Assembly (NCBI GenBank): GCA_030549335.1 | Contig: CM060198.1 | Location: 38,883,853-38,947,852, forward strand | Direction of reading: 5' to 3' | Origin: Pontederia crassipes | Lineage: Eukaryota > Streptophyta > Magnoliopsida > Commelinales > Pontederiaceae | Length of the DNA: 64,000 nt | Shown: piece after piece, positions 35,401 through 48,900 of the stretch | Layout of the letters: every line of letters begins with the position of its first letter | How positions within the stretch are numbered: position 1 is the stretch's first letter | The notes under the pieces: model-generated | What the model was told of the DNA's origin: nothing | What the model saw: only the letters and a program-made list of their open reading frames with translations | Database searches by the model: none | Made by a program: the position numbers and the translations under genes

Positions 35401-38400
35401 TAGATACTTATTACTACCTTTGGGTATCCCAAGAGGTAATAGATCCTTAGAACTTTAACTCTATTTCCAGACGAAGCTGAACCGTTACAATCAACGATAA
35501 AGCTCTTGGGGATTAGAGTCTTAGAGTATGGTTCAAACCACTAAGTTATACATACTTATTACAACCTTTGGGTATCCGAAGAGGTGATAGATCCTTAGAA
35601 CTTTAACTCTATTTCAACCGAAGTTGAACCGTTACAATCAATGATAAAGCTCTTGGGGATTAGTCTCTTAGAGTAAGGTTCAAACCACTAAGTTATAGAT
35701 AATTATTACAACCTTTGGGTATCCCAAGAGGTGATAGATCCTTAGAACTTTAACACTATTTGCAACCGAAGTTGAACCGTTACAATCAATGATAAAGCTC
35801 TTGGGGATTAGAGTCTTAGAGTAAGGTTCAAACCACTAAGTTATAGAAACTTATTACAACCTTTGGGTATCCTAAGAGGTGATAGATCCTTAGAACTTTA
35901 ACTCTATTCCCAACCGAAGTAGAACCGTTACAATCGATGATAAAGCTCTTGGGGATTAGACTCTTAGAGTAAGGTTGAAACCACTAAGTTAGAGATACTT
36001 ATTACAACCTTTTGGTATCCCAAGAGGTGATAGATCCTTAGAACTTTAACTCTATTTCCAACCGAAGTTGAACCGTTACAATCAATGATAAAGCTCTTGG
36101 GGATTAGAGTCTTAGAGTAAGGTTCAAACCACTAAGTTATACATACCTATTACAACCTTTGGGTATCCTAAGAGGTGATAGATCCTTAGAACTTTAACTC
36201 TATTTCCAATCGAAGTTGAACAGTTACAATCAATGATAAAGCTCTTGGGAATTAGAGTCTTAGAGTAAGGTTCAAACCACTAAGTTATAGATACTTATTA
36301 CTACCTTTGGGTATCCCAAGAGGTGATAGATCCTTAGAACTTTAACTCTATTTGCAACCGAAGTTGAACCGTTACAATCAATGATAAAGCTCTTGGGGAT
36401 TAGAGTCTTAGAGTAAGGTTCAAACCACTAAATTATAGATACTTATTACAACTTTTGGGTATCCCAAGAGGTGATAGATTCTTGGAACTTTAACTCTATT
36501 TCCAACCGAAGTTGAACCGTTACAATCAATGATAAGCTCTTGGGGATTAGAGTCTTAGAGTAAGGTTCAAACCACTAAGTTATACATACTTATTACAACA
36601 TTTGGGTATCCTAAGAGGTGATAGATCCTTAGAACTTTAACTCTATTTTCAACCGAAGTTGAACCGTTACAATCAATGATAAAGCTCTTGGGGATTAGAG
36701 TCTTAGAGTAAGGTTCAAACCACTAAGTTATACATACTTATTACAACCTTTGGGTATCCTAAGAGGTGATAGATCCTTAGAACTATAACTCTATTTCCAA
36801 CCGAAGTTAAACCGTTACAATCAATGATAATGCTCTTGGGGAATAGAGTAAGGTTCAAATCTCTAAGTTATAGATACTTATTACAACCTTTGGGTATCCA
36901 AAGAGGTGATAGATCCTTAGAACTTTAACTCTATTTCCAATCGAAGTTGAACAGTTACAATCAATGATAAAGCTCTTGGGAATTAGAGTCTTAGAGTAAG
37001 GTTCAAACCACTAAGTTATAGATACTTATTACTACCTTTGGGTATCCCAAGAGGTGATAGATCCTAAGAACTTTAACTCTATTTCCAACCGAAGCTGAAC
37101 CGTTACAATCAACGATATAGCTCTTGGGGATTAGAGTCTTAGAGTATGGTTCAAACCACTAAGTTATAGATACTTATTACAACCTTTGGGTATCCCAAGA
37201 GGTGATAGATCCTTAGAACTTTAACTCTATTTCCAACCGAAGTTGAACCGTTACAATCAATGATAAAGCTCTTGGGGATTAGACTCTTAGAGTAAGGTTC
37301 AAACCACTAAGTTATAGATACTTATTACAACCTTCGTGTATCCCAAGAGGTGATAGATCCTTAGAACTTTAACTCTATTTTCAACCGAAGTTGAACCGTT
37401 ACAATCAATGATAAAGCTCTTGGGGATTAGTGTCTTAGAGTAAGGTTCAAACCACTAAGTTATAGATACTTATTACTACCTTTGGGTATCCCAAGAGGTG
37501 ATAGATCCTTAGAACTTTAACTCTATTTCCAACCGAAGCTGAACCGTTACAATCAATGATAAAGCTCTTGGGGATTAGAGTCTTAGAGTATGGTTCAAAC
37601 CACTAAGTTATACATACTTATTACAACCTTTGGGTATCCTAAGAGGTGATAGATCCTTAGAACTTTAACTCTATTTCCAATCGAAGTTGAACCGTTACAA
37701 TCAATGATAAAGCTCTTGGGGATTAGAGTCTTAGAGTAAGGTTCAAACCACTAAGTTATAGATACTTATTACTACCTTTGGGTATCCCAAGAGGTGATAG
37801 ATCCTTAGAACTTTAACTCTATTTGCAACCGAAGTTGAACCGTTACAATCAATGATAAAGCTCTTGGGGATTAGACTCTTAGAGTAAGGTTCAAACCACT
37901 AAATTATAGATACTTATTACAACTTTTGGGTATCCCAAGAGGTGATAGATTCTTGGAACTTTAACTCTATTTCCAACCGAAGTTGAACCGTTACAATCAA
38001 TGATAAAGCTCTTGGGGATTAGAGTCTTAGAGTAAGGTTCAAACCACTAAGTTATACATACTTATTACAACCTTTGGGTATCCTAAGAGGTGATAGATCC
38101 TTAGAACTTTAACTCTATTTCCAACCGAAGTTGAACCGTTACAATCAATGATAAAGCTCTTGGGGATTAGAGTCTTAGAGTAAGGTTCAAACCACTTAGT
38201 TATAGATACTTATTACTACCTTTGGGTATCCCAAGAGATGATAGATCCTTAGAACTTTAACTCTATTTCCAACCGAAGCTGAACCGTTACAATCAACGAT
38301 AAAGCTCTTGGGGATTAGAGTCTTAGAGTATGGTTCAAACCACTAAGTTATAGATACTTATTACAACCTTTGGGTATCCGAAGAGGTGATAGATCCTTAG

Positions 38401-38600
38401 AACTTTAACTCTATTTCCAATCGAAGTTGAACCGTTACAATCAATGATGAAGCTCTTGGGGATTAGACTCTTAGAGTAAGGTTCAAACCACTAAGTTATA
38501 GATACTTATTACAACATTTGGGTATCCTAAGAGGTGATAGATCCTAAGAACTTTAACTCTATTTCCAACCGAAGTTGAACCGTTACAATCAATGATAAAG
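32405..38600. repeat. 42-monomer higher-order repeat (6,197 bp), copy 1
   Basis: A large tandem unit starting at the GATTAGATTCTTAG monomer (32,413) and repeated from the same rare monomer at 38,610. Shared markers in order are TTAAACTGTTAC with the 140-bp form, TTTGTGCATCC (33,052 to 39,544), GATACATCC (33,959 to 40,451), TTTCCACCGAAG (34,430 to 40,922), GAGGTAATAG (35,433 to 42,073), TTAGAGATAC (35,989 to 42,629), CACTTAGTTATAG and AATGATGAAGC (38,443 to 45,083). Confidence 0.9.
34490..34640. other. Hybrid monomer, one unit fewer than its copy at 41 kb
   Basis: Here the GGTTGAAACC monomer continues as GATCCTTACAAC and TTTTCAACCG. In the second copy (40,975-41,225) the GGTTGAAACC monomer ends in CCTTTGAAC, and a further AAAGCTCTAAG monomer carries CCTTACAAC. 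The step in offset from 6,492 to 6,640 is 148 bp. The breakpoint lies in the shared TATCCCAAGAGGTGATAG block. Confidence 0.85.
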
Positions 38601-41600
38601 CTCTTGGGGATTAGATTCTTAGAGTAAGGTTCAAACCACTAAGTTATAGATACTTATTACAACCTTTGGGTATCCTAAGAGGTGATAGATCCTTAGAACT
38701 ATAACTCTATTTCCAACCGAAGTTAAACTGTTACAATCAATGATAATGCTCTTGGGGAATAGAGTAAGGTTCAAATCTCTAAGTTATAGATACTTATTAC
38801 CACCTTTGGGTATCCAAAGAGGTGATAGATCCTTAGAACTTTAACTCTATTTCCAATCGAAGTTGAACAGTTACAATCAATGATAAAGCTCTTGGGAATT
38901 AGAGTCTTAGAGTAAGGTTCAAACCACTAAGTTATAGATACTTATTACTACTTTTGGGTATCCCAAGAGGTGATAGATCCTAAGAACTTTAACTCTATTT
39001 CCAACCGAAGCTGAACAGTTACAATCAACGATATAGCTCTTGGGGATTAGAGTCTTAGAGTATGGTTCAAACCACTAAGTTATAGATACTTATCACAACC
39101 TTTGGGTATCCCAAGAGGTGATAGATCCTTAGAACTTTAACTCTATTCCCAATTGAACTTGAACCATTACAATCAATGATAAAGCTCTTGGGGATTAGAG
39201 TCTTAGAGTAAGGTTCAAACCACTAAGTTATAGAAACTTATTACAACCTCTAGGTATCGCAAGAGGTGATAGATCTTTAGAACTTTAACTCTATTTCCAA
39301 CCGAAGTTGAACCGTTACAATCAATGATAAAGCTCTTGGGATTAGAGTCTTAGAGTAAGGTTGAAACCACTAAGTTATAGATACTTATTACAACCTTTGG
39401 GTATCCCAAGAGGTGATAGATCCTTAGAACTTTAACTCTATTTCAAACCGAAGTTGAACCGTTACAATCGATGATAAAGCTCTTGGGGATTAGAGTCTTA
39501 GAGTAAGGTTCAAACCACTAAGTTATACATACTTATTACAACCTTTGTGCATCCCAAGAGGTGATAGATCCTTAGAACTTTAACTCTATTTCCAACCGAA
39601 GTTGAACCATTACAATCAATGATAAAGCTCTTGGGGATTAGAGTCTTAGAGTAAGGTTCAAACCACTAAGTTATAGATACTTATTACTACCTTTGGGTAT
39701 CCCAAGAGGTGATAGATCCTTAGAACTTTAACTCTATTTGCAACCGAAGTTGAACCGTTACAATCAATGATAAAGCTCTTGGGGATTAGACTCTTAGAGT
39801 AAGGTTCAAACCACTAAATTATAGATATTTATTACAACTTTTGGGTATCCCAAGAGGTGATAGATCCTTGGAACTTTAACTCTATTTCCAACCGAAGTTG
39901 AACCGTTACAATCAATGATAAAGCTCTTGGGGATTAGAGTCTTAGAGTAAGGTTCAAACCACTAAGTTATAGATACTTATTACTACCTTTGGTTATCCCA
40001 AGAGGTGATAGATTCTTAGAACTTTAACTCTATTTCCAACCGAAGTTGAACCGTTACAATCAATGATAAAGCTCTTGGGAATTAGAGTCTTAGAGTAAGG
40101 TTCAAACCACTAAGTTATAGATACTTATTACTACCTTTGGGTATCCCAAGACGTGATAGATCCTAAGAACTTTAACTCTATTTCCAACCGAAGCTGAACC
40201 GTTACAATCAACGATAAAGCTCTTGGGGATTAGACTCTTAGAGTAAGGTTGAAACCACTAAGTTATAGATACTTATTACAACCTTTGGGTATCCCAAGAG
40301 GTGATAGATCCTTTGAACTTTAACTCTATTTCCAACCGAAGTTGAACCGTTACAATCAATGATAAAGCTCTTGGGGATTAGAGTCTTAGAGTAAGGTTCA
40401 AAGCTCTAAGTTATAGATACTTATTACAACCTTTGTGTATCCCAAGAGGTGATACATCCTTAGAACTTTAACTCTATTTTCAACCGAAGTTGAACCGTTA
40501 CAATCAATGATAAAGCTCTTGGGGATTAGTGTCTTAGAATAAGGTTCAAACCACTAAGTTATAGATACTTATTACTACCTTTGGGTATCCCAAGAGGTGA
40601 TAGATCCTTAGAACTTTAACTCTATTTCCAACCGAAGCTGAACCGTTACAATCAATGATAAAGCTCTTGGGGATTAGAGTCTTAGAGTAAGGTTCAAACC
40701 ACTAGGTTATAGATACTTATTACTACCTTTGGGTATCCAAAGAGATGATAGATCCTTAGAACTTTAACTCTATTTCCAATCGAAGTTGAACAGTTACAAT
40801 CAATGATAAAGCTCTTGGGAATTAGAGTCTTAGAGTAAGGTTCAAACCACTAAGTTATAGATACTTATTACTACCTTTGGGTATCCCAAGACGTGATAGA
40901 TCCTAAGAACTTTAACTCTATTTCCACCGAAGCTGAACCGTTACAATCAACGAAAAAGCTCTTGGGGATTAGACTCTTAGAGTAAGGTTGAAACCACTAA
41001 GTTATAGATACTTATTACAACCTTTGGGTATCCCAAGAGGTGATAGATCCTTTGAACTTTAACTCTATTTCCAACCGAAGTTGAACCGTTACAATCAATG
41101 ATAAAGCTCTTGGGGATTAGAGTCTTAGAGTAAGGTTCAAAGCTCTAAGTTATAGATACTTATTACAACCTTTGTGTATCCCAAGAGGTGATAGATCCTT
41201 ACAACTTTAACTCTATTTTCAACCGAAGTTGAACCGTTACAATCAATGATAAAGCTCTTGGGGATTAGTGTCTTAGAGTAAGGTTCAAACCACTAAGTTA
41301 TAGATACTTATTACTACCTTTGGGTATCCCAAGAGGTGATAGATCCTTAGAACTTTAACTCTATTTCCAAACGAAGCTGAACCGTTACAATCAACGATAA
41401 AGCTCTTGGGGATTAGAGTCTTAGAGTATGGTTCAAACCACTAAGTTATACATACTTATTACAACCTTTGGGTATCCGAAGAGGTGATAGATCCTTAGAA
41501 CTTTAACTCTATTTCCAATCGAAGTTGAACAGTTACAATCAATGATAAAGCTCTTGGGAATTAGAGTCTTAGAGTAAGGTTCAAACCACTAAGTTATAGA

Positions 41601-44600
41601 TACTTATTACTACCTTTGGGTATCCCAAGACGTGATAGATCCTAAGAACTTTAACTCTATTTCCAACCGAAGCTGAACCGTTACAATCAACGATAAAGCT
41701 CTTGGGGATTAGACTCTTAGAGTAAGGTTGAAACCACTAAGTTATAGATACTTATTACAACCTTTGGGTATCCCAAGAGGTGATAGATCCTTTGAACTTT
41801 AACTCTATTTCCAACCGAAGTTGAACCGTTACAATCAATGATAAAGCTCTTGGGGATTAGAGTCTTAGAGTAAGGTTCAAAGCTCTAAGTTATAGATACT
41901 TATTACAACCTTTGTGTATCCCAAGAGGTGATAGATCCTTAGAACTTTAACTCTATTTTCAACCGAAGTTGAACCGTTACAATCAATGATAAAGCTCTTG
42001 GGGATTAGTGTCTTAGAGTAAGGTTCAAACCACTAAGTTATAGATACTTATTACTACCTTTGGGTATCCCAAGAGGTAATAGATCCTTAGAACTTTAACT
42101 CTATTTCCAGACGAAGCTGAACCGTTACAATCAACGATAAAGCTCTTGGGGATTAGAGTCTTAGAGTATGGTTCAAACCACTAAGTTATACATACTTATT
42201 ACAACCTTTGGGTATCCGAAGAGGTGATAGATCCTTAGAACTTTAACTCTATTTCAACCGAAGTTGAACCGTTACAATCAATGATAAAGCTCTTGGGGAT
42301 TAGTCTCTTAGAGTAAGGTTCAAACCACTAAGTTATAGATAATTATTACAACCTTTGGGTATCCCAAGAGGTGATAGATCCTTAGAACTTTAACTCTATT
42401 TGCAACCGAAGTTGAACCGTTACAATCAATGATAAAGCTCTTGGGGATTAGAGTCTTAGAGTAAGGTTCAAACCACTAAGTTATAGAAACTTATTACAAC
42501 CTTTGGGTATCCTAAGAGGTGATAGATCCTTAGAACTTTAACTCTATTCCCAACCGAAGTAGAACCGTTACAATCGATGATAAAGCTCTTGGGGATTAGA
42601 CTCTTAGAGTAAGGTTGAAACCACTAAGTTAGAGATACTTATTACAACCTTTTGGTATCCCAAGAGGTGATAGATCCTTAGAACTTTAACTCTATTTCCA
42701 ACCGAAGTTGAACCGTTACAATCAATGATAAAGCTCTTGGGGATTAGAGTCTTAGAGTAAGGTTCAAACCACTAAGTTATACATACCTATTACAACCTTT
42801 GGGTATCCTAAGAGGTGATAGATCCTTAGAACTTTAACTCTATTTCCAATCGAAGTTGAACAGTTACAATCAATGATAAAGCTCTTGGGAATTAGAGTCT
42901 TAGAGTAAGGTTCAAACCACTAAGTTATAGATACTTATTACTACCTTTGGGTATCCCAAGAGGTGATAGATCCTTAGAACTTTAACTCTATTTGCAATCG
43001 AAGTTGAACCGTTACAATCAATGATAAAGCTCTTGGGGATTAGAGTCTTAGAGTAAGGTTCAAACCACTAAATTATAGATACTTATTACAACTTTTGGGT
43101 ATCCCAAGAGGTGATAGATTCTTGGAACTTTAACTCTATTTCCAACCGAAGTTGAACCGTTACAATCAATGATAAGCTCTTGGGGATTAGAGTCTTAGAG
43201 TAAGGTTCAAACCACTAAGTTATACATACTTATTACAACATTTGGGTATCCTAAGAGGTGATAGATCCTTAGAACTTTAACTCTATTTTCAACCGAAGTT
43301 GAACCGTTACAATCAATGATAAAGCTCTTGGGGATTAGAGTCTTAGAGTAAGGTTCAAACCACTAAGTTATACATACTTATTACAACCTTTGGGTATCCT
43401 AAGAGGTGATAGATCCTTAGAACTATAACTCTATTTCCAACCGAAGTTAAACCGTTACAATCAATGATAATGCTCTTGGGGAATAGAGTAAGGTTCAAAT
43501 CTCTAAGTTATAGATACTTATTACAACCTTTGGGTATCCAAAGAGGTGATAGATCCTTAGAACTTTAACTCTATTTCCAATCGAAGTTGAACAGTTACAA
43601 TCAATGATAAAGCTCTTGGGAATTAGAGTCTTAGAGTAAGGTTCAAACCACTAAGTTATAGATACTTATTACTACTTTTGGGTATCCCAAGAGGTGATAG
43701 ATCCTAAGAACTTTAACTCTATTTCCAACCGAAGCTGAACAGTTACAATCAACGATATAGCTCTTGGGGATTAGAGTCTTAGAGTATGGTTCAAACCACT
43801 AAGTTATAGATACTTATTACAACCTTTGGGTATCCCAAGAGGTGATAGATCCTTAGAACTTTAACTCTATTTCCAACCGAAGTTGAACCGTTACAATCAA
43901 TGATAAAGCTCTTGGGGATTAGACTCTTAGAGTAAGGTTCAAACCACTAAGTTATAGATACTTATTACAACCTTCGTGTATCCCAAGAGGTGATAGATCC
44001 TTAGAACTTTAACTCTATTTTCAACCGAAGTTGAACCGTTACAATCAATGATAAAGCTCTTGGGGATTAGTGTCTTAGAGTAAGGTTCAAACCACTAAGT
44101 TATAGATACTTATTACTACCTTTGGGTATCCCAAGAGGTGATAGATCCTTAGAACTTTAACTCTATTTCCAACCGAAGTTGAACCGTTACAATCAATGAT
44201 AAAGCTCTTGGGGATTAGAGTCTTAGAGTATGGTTCAAACCACTAAGTTATACATACTTATTACAACCTTTGGGTATCCTAAGAGGTGATAGATCCTTAG
44301 AACTTTAACTCTATTTCCAATCGAAGTTGAACCGTTACAATCAATGATAAAGCTCTTGGGGATTAGAGTCTTAGAGTAAGGTTCAAACCACTAAGTTATA
44401 GATACTTATTACTACCTTTGGGTATCCCAAGAGGTGATAGATCCTTCGAACTTTAACTCTATTTGCAACCGAAGTTGAACCGTTACAATCAATGATAAAG
44501 CTCTTGGGGATTAGACTCTTAGAGTAAGGTTCAAACCACTAAATTATAGATACTTATTACAACTTTTGGGTATCCCAAGAGGTGATAGATTCTTGGAACT

Positions 44601-45250
44601 TTAACTCTATTTCCAACCGAAGTTGAACCGTTACAATCAATGATAAAGCTCTTGGGGATTAGAGTCTTAGAGTAAGGTTCAAACCACTAAGTTATACATA
44701 CTTATTACAACCTTTGGGTATCCTAAGAGGTGATAGATCCTTAGAACTTTAACTCTATTTCCAACCGAAGTTGAACCGTTACAATCAATGATAAAGCTCT
44801 TGGGGATTAGAGTCTTAGAGTAAGGTTCAAACCACTTAGTTATAGATACTTATTACTACCTTTGGGTATCCCAAGAGGTGATAGATCCTTAGAACTTTAA
44901 CTCTATTTCCAACCGAAGCTGAACCGTTACAATCAACGATAAAGCTCTTGGGGATTAGAGTCTTAGAGTATGGTTCAAACCACTAAGTTATAGATACTTA
45001 TTACAACCTTTGGGTATCCGAAGAGGTGATAGATCCTTAGAACTTTAACTCTATTTCCAATCGAAGTTGAACCGTTACAATCAATGATGAAGCTCTTGGG
45101 GATTAGACTCTTAGAGTAAGGTTCAAACCACTAAGTTATAGATACTTATTACAACATTTGGGTATCCTAAGAGGTGATAGATCCTAAGAACTTTAACTCT
45201 ATTTCCAACCGAAGTTGAACCGTTACAATCAATGATAAAGCTCTTGGGGA
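38601..45250. repeat. 45-monomer higher-order repeat (about 6,640 bp), copy 2
   Basis: Copy 2 keeps the monomer order of copy 1, but the offset steps from 6,197 to 6,492 to 6,640 bp. The steps are two monomers added near 39,145-39,440 and one near 40,980-41,240. It ends near 45,250 where CTTGGGGATAGAG replaces GATTAGATTC. Its last part is also the first part of the 3,392-bp repeat. Confidence 0.9.
39140..39300. repeat. Most divergent B monomer region
   Basis: These monomers read CTATTCCCAATTGAACTTG, GAACCATTAC and ACCTCTAGGTATCGCAAG, and revert to GATCTTTAG, a family A state at site 106. I found these combined changes nowhere else in the window. They lie in the two-monomer stretch present in copy 2 but not copy 1 of the 6.2-kb repeat, so they may come from another part of the array. 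Confidence 0.8.
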
Positions 45251-45976
45251 TAGAGTCTTAGAGTAAGGTTCAAACCACTAAGTTATACATACTTATTACA
45301 ACCTTTGTGTATCCCAAGAGGTGATAGATCCTTAGAACTATAACTCTATTTCCAACCGAAGTTGAACCGTTACAATCAATGATAATGCTCTTGGGGAATA
45401 GAGTCAGAGTAAGGTTCAAATCTCTAAGTTATAGATACTTATTACAACCTTTGGGTATCCAAAGAGATGATAGATCCTTAGAACTTTAACTCTATTTCCA
45501 ATCGAAGTTGAACAGTTACAATCAATGATAAAGCTCTTGGGAATTAGAGTCTTAGAGTAAGGTTCAAACCACTAAGTTATAAATACTTATTACTACCTTT
45601 GGGTATCCCAAGACGTGATAGATCCTAAGAACTTTAACTCTATTTCCAACCGAAGCTGCACCGTTACAATCAACGATAAAGCTCTTGGGGATTAGACTCT
45701 TAGAGTAAGGTTGAAACCACTAAGTTATAGATACTTATTACAACCTTTGGGTATCCCAAGAGGTGATAGATCCTTTGAACTTTAACTCTATTTCCAACCG
45801 AAGTTGAACTGTTACAATCAATGATAAAGCTCTTGGGGATTAGAGTCTTAGAGTAAGGTTCAAAGCTCTAAGTTATAGATACTTATTACAACCTTTGTGT
45901 ATCCCAAGAGGTGATAGATCCTTAGAACTTTAACTCTATTTTCAACCGAAGTTGAACCGTTACAATCAATGATAAA
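42585..45976. repeat. 23-monomer repeat (3,392 bp), copy 1
   Basis: Markers recur 3,392 bp downstream: TTAGAGATAC (42,629 to 46,021), the 140-bp monomer (43,477 to 46,869), GATCCTTCGAAC (44,440 to 47,832), CACTTAGTTATAG, AATGATGAAGC, GAGTCAGAGTAAGG and GAAGCTGCACC (45,652 to 49,043). Twenty-three monomers less 12 bp of known deletions equals 3,392. Confidence 0.92.
45361..45415. repeat. 2-bp-deleted relative of the 140-bp subtype
   Basis: This monomer has the linked ATAATGCTC and GGGGAATAG markers but reads GAGTCAGAGTAAGG, only 2 bp shorter than full length. The same form occurs at about 48,783-48,803. Full-length relatives reading GAGTCATAGAGTATGG lie further right, from about 50,860. The subtype thus exists in full-length, -2 and -8 forms in separate zones. 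Confidence 0.88.
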
Positions 45977-48900
45977 GCTCTTGGGGATTAGACTCTTAGA
46001 GTAAGGTTGAAACCACTAAGTTAGAGATACTTATTACAACCTTTTGGTATCCCAAGAGGTGATAGATCCTTAGAACTTTAACTCTATTTCCAACCGAAGT
46101 TGAACCGTTACAATCAATGATAAAGCTCTTGGGGATTAGAGTCTTAGAGTAAGGTTCAAACCACTAAGTTATACATACCTATTACAACCTTTGGGTATCC
46201 TAAGAGGTGATAGATCCTTAGAACTTTAACTCTATTTCCAATCGAAGTTGAACAGTTACAATCAATGATAAAGCTCTTGGGAATTAGAGTCTTAGAGTAA
46301 GGTTCAAACCACTAAGTTATAGATACTTATTACTACCTTTGGGTATCCCAAGAGGTGATAGATCCTTAGAACTTTAACTCTATTTGCAATCGAAGTTGAA
46401 CCGTTACAATCAATGATAAAGCTCTTGGGGATTAGAGTCTTAGAGTAAGGTTCAAACCACTAAATTATAGATACTTATTACAACTTTTGGGTATCCCAAG
46501 AGGTGATAGATTCTTGGAACTTTAACTCTATTTCCAACCGAAGTTGAACCGTTACAATCAATGATAAGCTCTTGGGGATTAGAGTCTTAGAGTAAGGTTC
46601 AAACCACTAAGTTATACATACTTATTACAACATTTGGGTATCCTAAGAGGTGATAGATCCTTAGAACTTTAACTCTATTTTCAACCGAAGTTGAACCGTT
46701 ACAATCAATGATAAAGCTCTTGGGGATTAGAGTCTTAGAGTAAGGTTCAAACCACTAAGTTATACATACTTATTACAACCTTTGGGTATCCTAAGAGGTG
46801 ATAGATCCTTAGAACTATAACTCTATTTCCAACCGAAGTTAAACCGTTACAATCAATGATAATGCTCTTGGGGAATAGAGTAAGGTTCAAATCTCTAAGT
46901 TATAGATACTTATTACAACCTTTGGGTATCCAAAGAGGTGATAGATCCTTAGAACTTTAACTCTATTTCCAATCGAAGTTGAACAGTTACAATCAATGAT
47001 AAAGCTCTTGGGAATTAGAGTCTTAGAGTAAGGTTCAAACCACTAAGTTATAGATACTTATTACTACTTTTGGGTATCCCAAGAGGTGATAGATCCTAAG
47101 AACTTTAACTCTATTTCCAACCGAAGCTGAACAGTTACAATCAACGATATAGCTCTTGGGGATTAGAGTCTTAGAGTATGGTTCAAACCACTAAGTTATA
47201 GATACTTATTACAACCTTTGGGTATCCCAAGAGGTGATAGATCCTTAGAACTTTAACTCTATTTCCAACCGAAGTTGAACCGTTACAATCAATGATAAAG
47301 CTCTTGGGGATTAGACTCTTAGAGTAAGGTTCAAACCACTAAGTTATAGATACTTATTACAACCTTCGTGTATCCCAAGAGGTGATAGATCCTTAGAACT
47401 TTAACTCTATTTTCAACCGAAGTTGAACCGTTACAATCAATGATAAAGCTCTTGGGGATTAGTGTCTTAGAGTAAGGTTCAAACCACTAAGTTATAGATA
47501 CTTATTACTACCTTTGGGTATCCCAAGAGGTGATAGATCCTTAGAACTTTAACTCTATTTCCAACCGAAGTTGAACCGTTACAATCAATGATAAAGCTCT
47601 TGGGGATTAGAGTCTTAGAGTATGGTTCAAACCACTAAGTTATACATACTTATTACAACCTTTGGGTATCCTAAGAGGTGATAGATCCTTAGAACTTTAA
47701 CTCTATTTCCAATCGAAGTTGAACCGTTACAATCAATGATAAAGCTCTTGGGGATTAGAGTCTTAGAGTAAGGTTCAAACCACTAAGTTATAGATACTTA
47801 TTACTACCTTTGGGTATCCCAAGAGGTGATAGATCCTTCGAACTTTAACTCTATTTGCAACCGAAGTTGAACCGTTACAATCAATGATAAAGCTCTTGGG
47901 GATTAGACTCTTAGAGTAAGGTTCAAACCACTAAATTATAGATACTTATTACAACTTTTGGGTATCCCAAGAGGTGATAGATTCTTGGAACTTTAACTCT
48001 ATTTCCAACCGAAGTTGAACCGTTACAATCAATGATAAAGCTCTTGGGGATTAGAGTCTTAGAGTAAGGTTCAAACCACTAAGTTATACATACTTATTAC
48101 AACCTTTGGGTATCCTAAGAGGTGATAGATCCTTAGAACTTTAACTCTATTTCCAACCGAAGTTGAACCGTTACAATCAATGATAAAGCTCTTGGGGATT
48201 AGAGTCTTAGAGTAAGGTTCAAACCACTTAGTTATAGATACTTATTACTACCTTTGGGTATCCCAAGAGGTGATAGATCCTTAGAACTTTAACTCTATTT
48301 CCAACCGAAGCTGAACCGTTACAATCAACGATAAAGCTCTTGGGATTAGAGTCTTAGAGTATGGTTCAAACCACTAAGTTATAGATACTTATTACAACCT
48401 TTGGTATCCGAAGAGGTGATAGATCCTTAGAACTTTAACTCTATTTCCAATCGAAGTTGAACCGTTACAATCAATGATGAAGCTCTTGGGGATTAGACTC
48501 TTAGAGTAAGGTTCAAACCACTAAGTTTATAGATACTTATTACAACATTTGGGTATCCTAAGAGGTGATAGATCCTAAGAACTTTAACTCTATTTCCAAC
48601 CGAAGTTGAACCGTTACAATCAATGATAAAGCTCTTGGGATAGAGTCTTAGAGTAAGGTTCAAACCACTAAGTTATACATACTTATTACAACCTTTGTGT
48701 ATCCCAAGAGGTGATAGATCCTTAGAACTATAACTCTATTTCCAACCGAAGTTGAACCGTTACAATCAATGATAATGCTCTTGGGGAATAGAGTCAGAGT
48801 AAGGTTCAAATCTCTAAGTTATAGATACTTATTACAACCTTTGGGTATCCAAAGAGATGATAGATCCTTAGAACTTTAACTCTATTTCCAATCGAAGTTG

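Noticed and set aside
39140-39300. Transposon or retroelement insertion
   Set aside because: The divergent monomers still align over their full length to the satellite. I see no target-site duplication, terminal repeat or non-satellite sequence.
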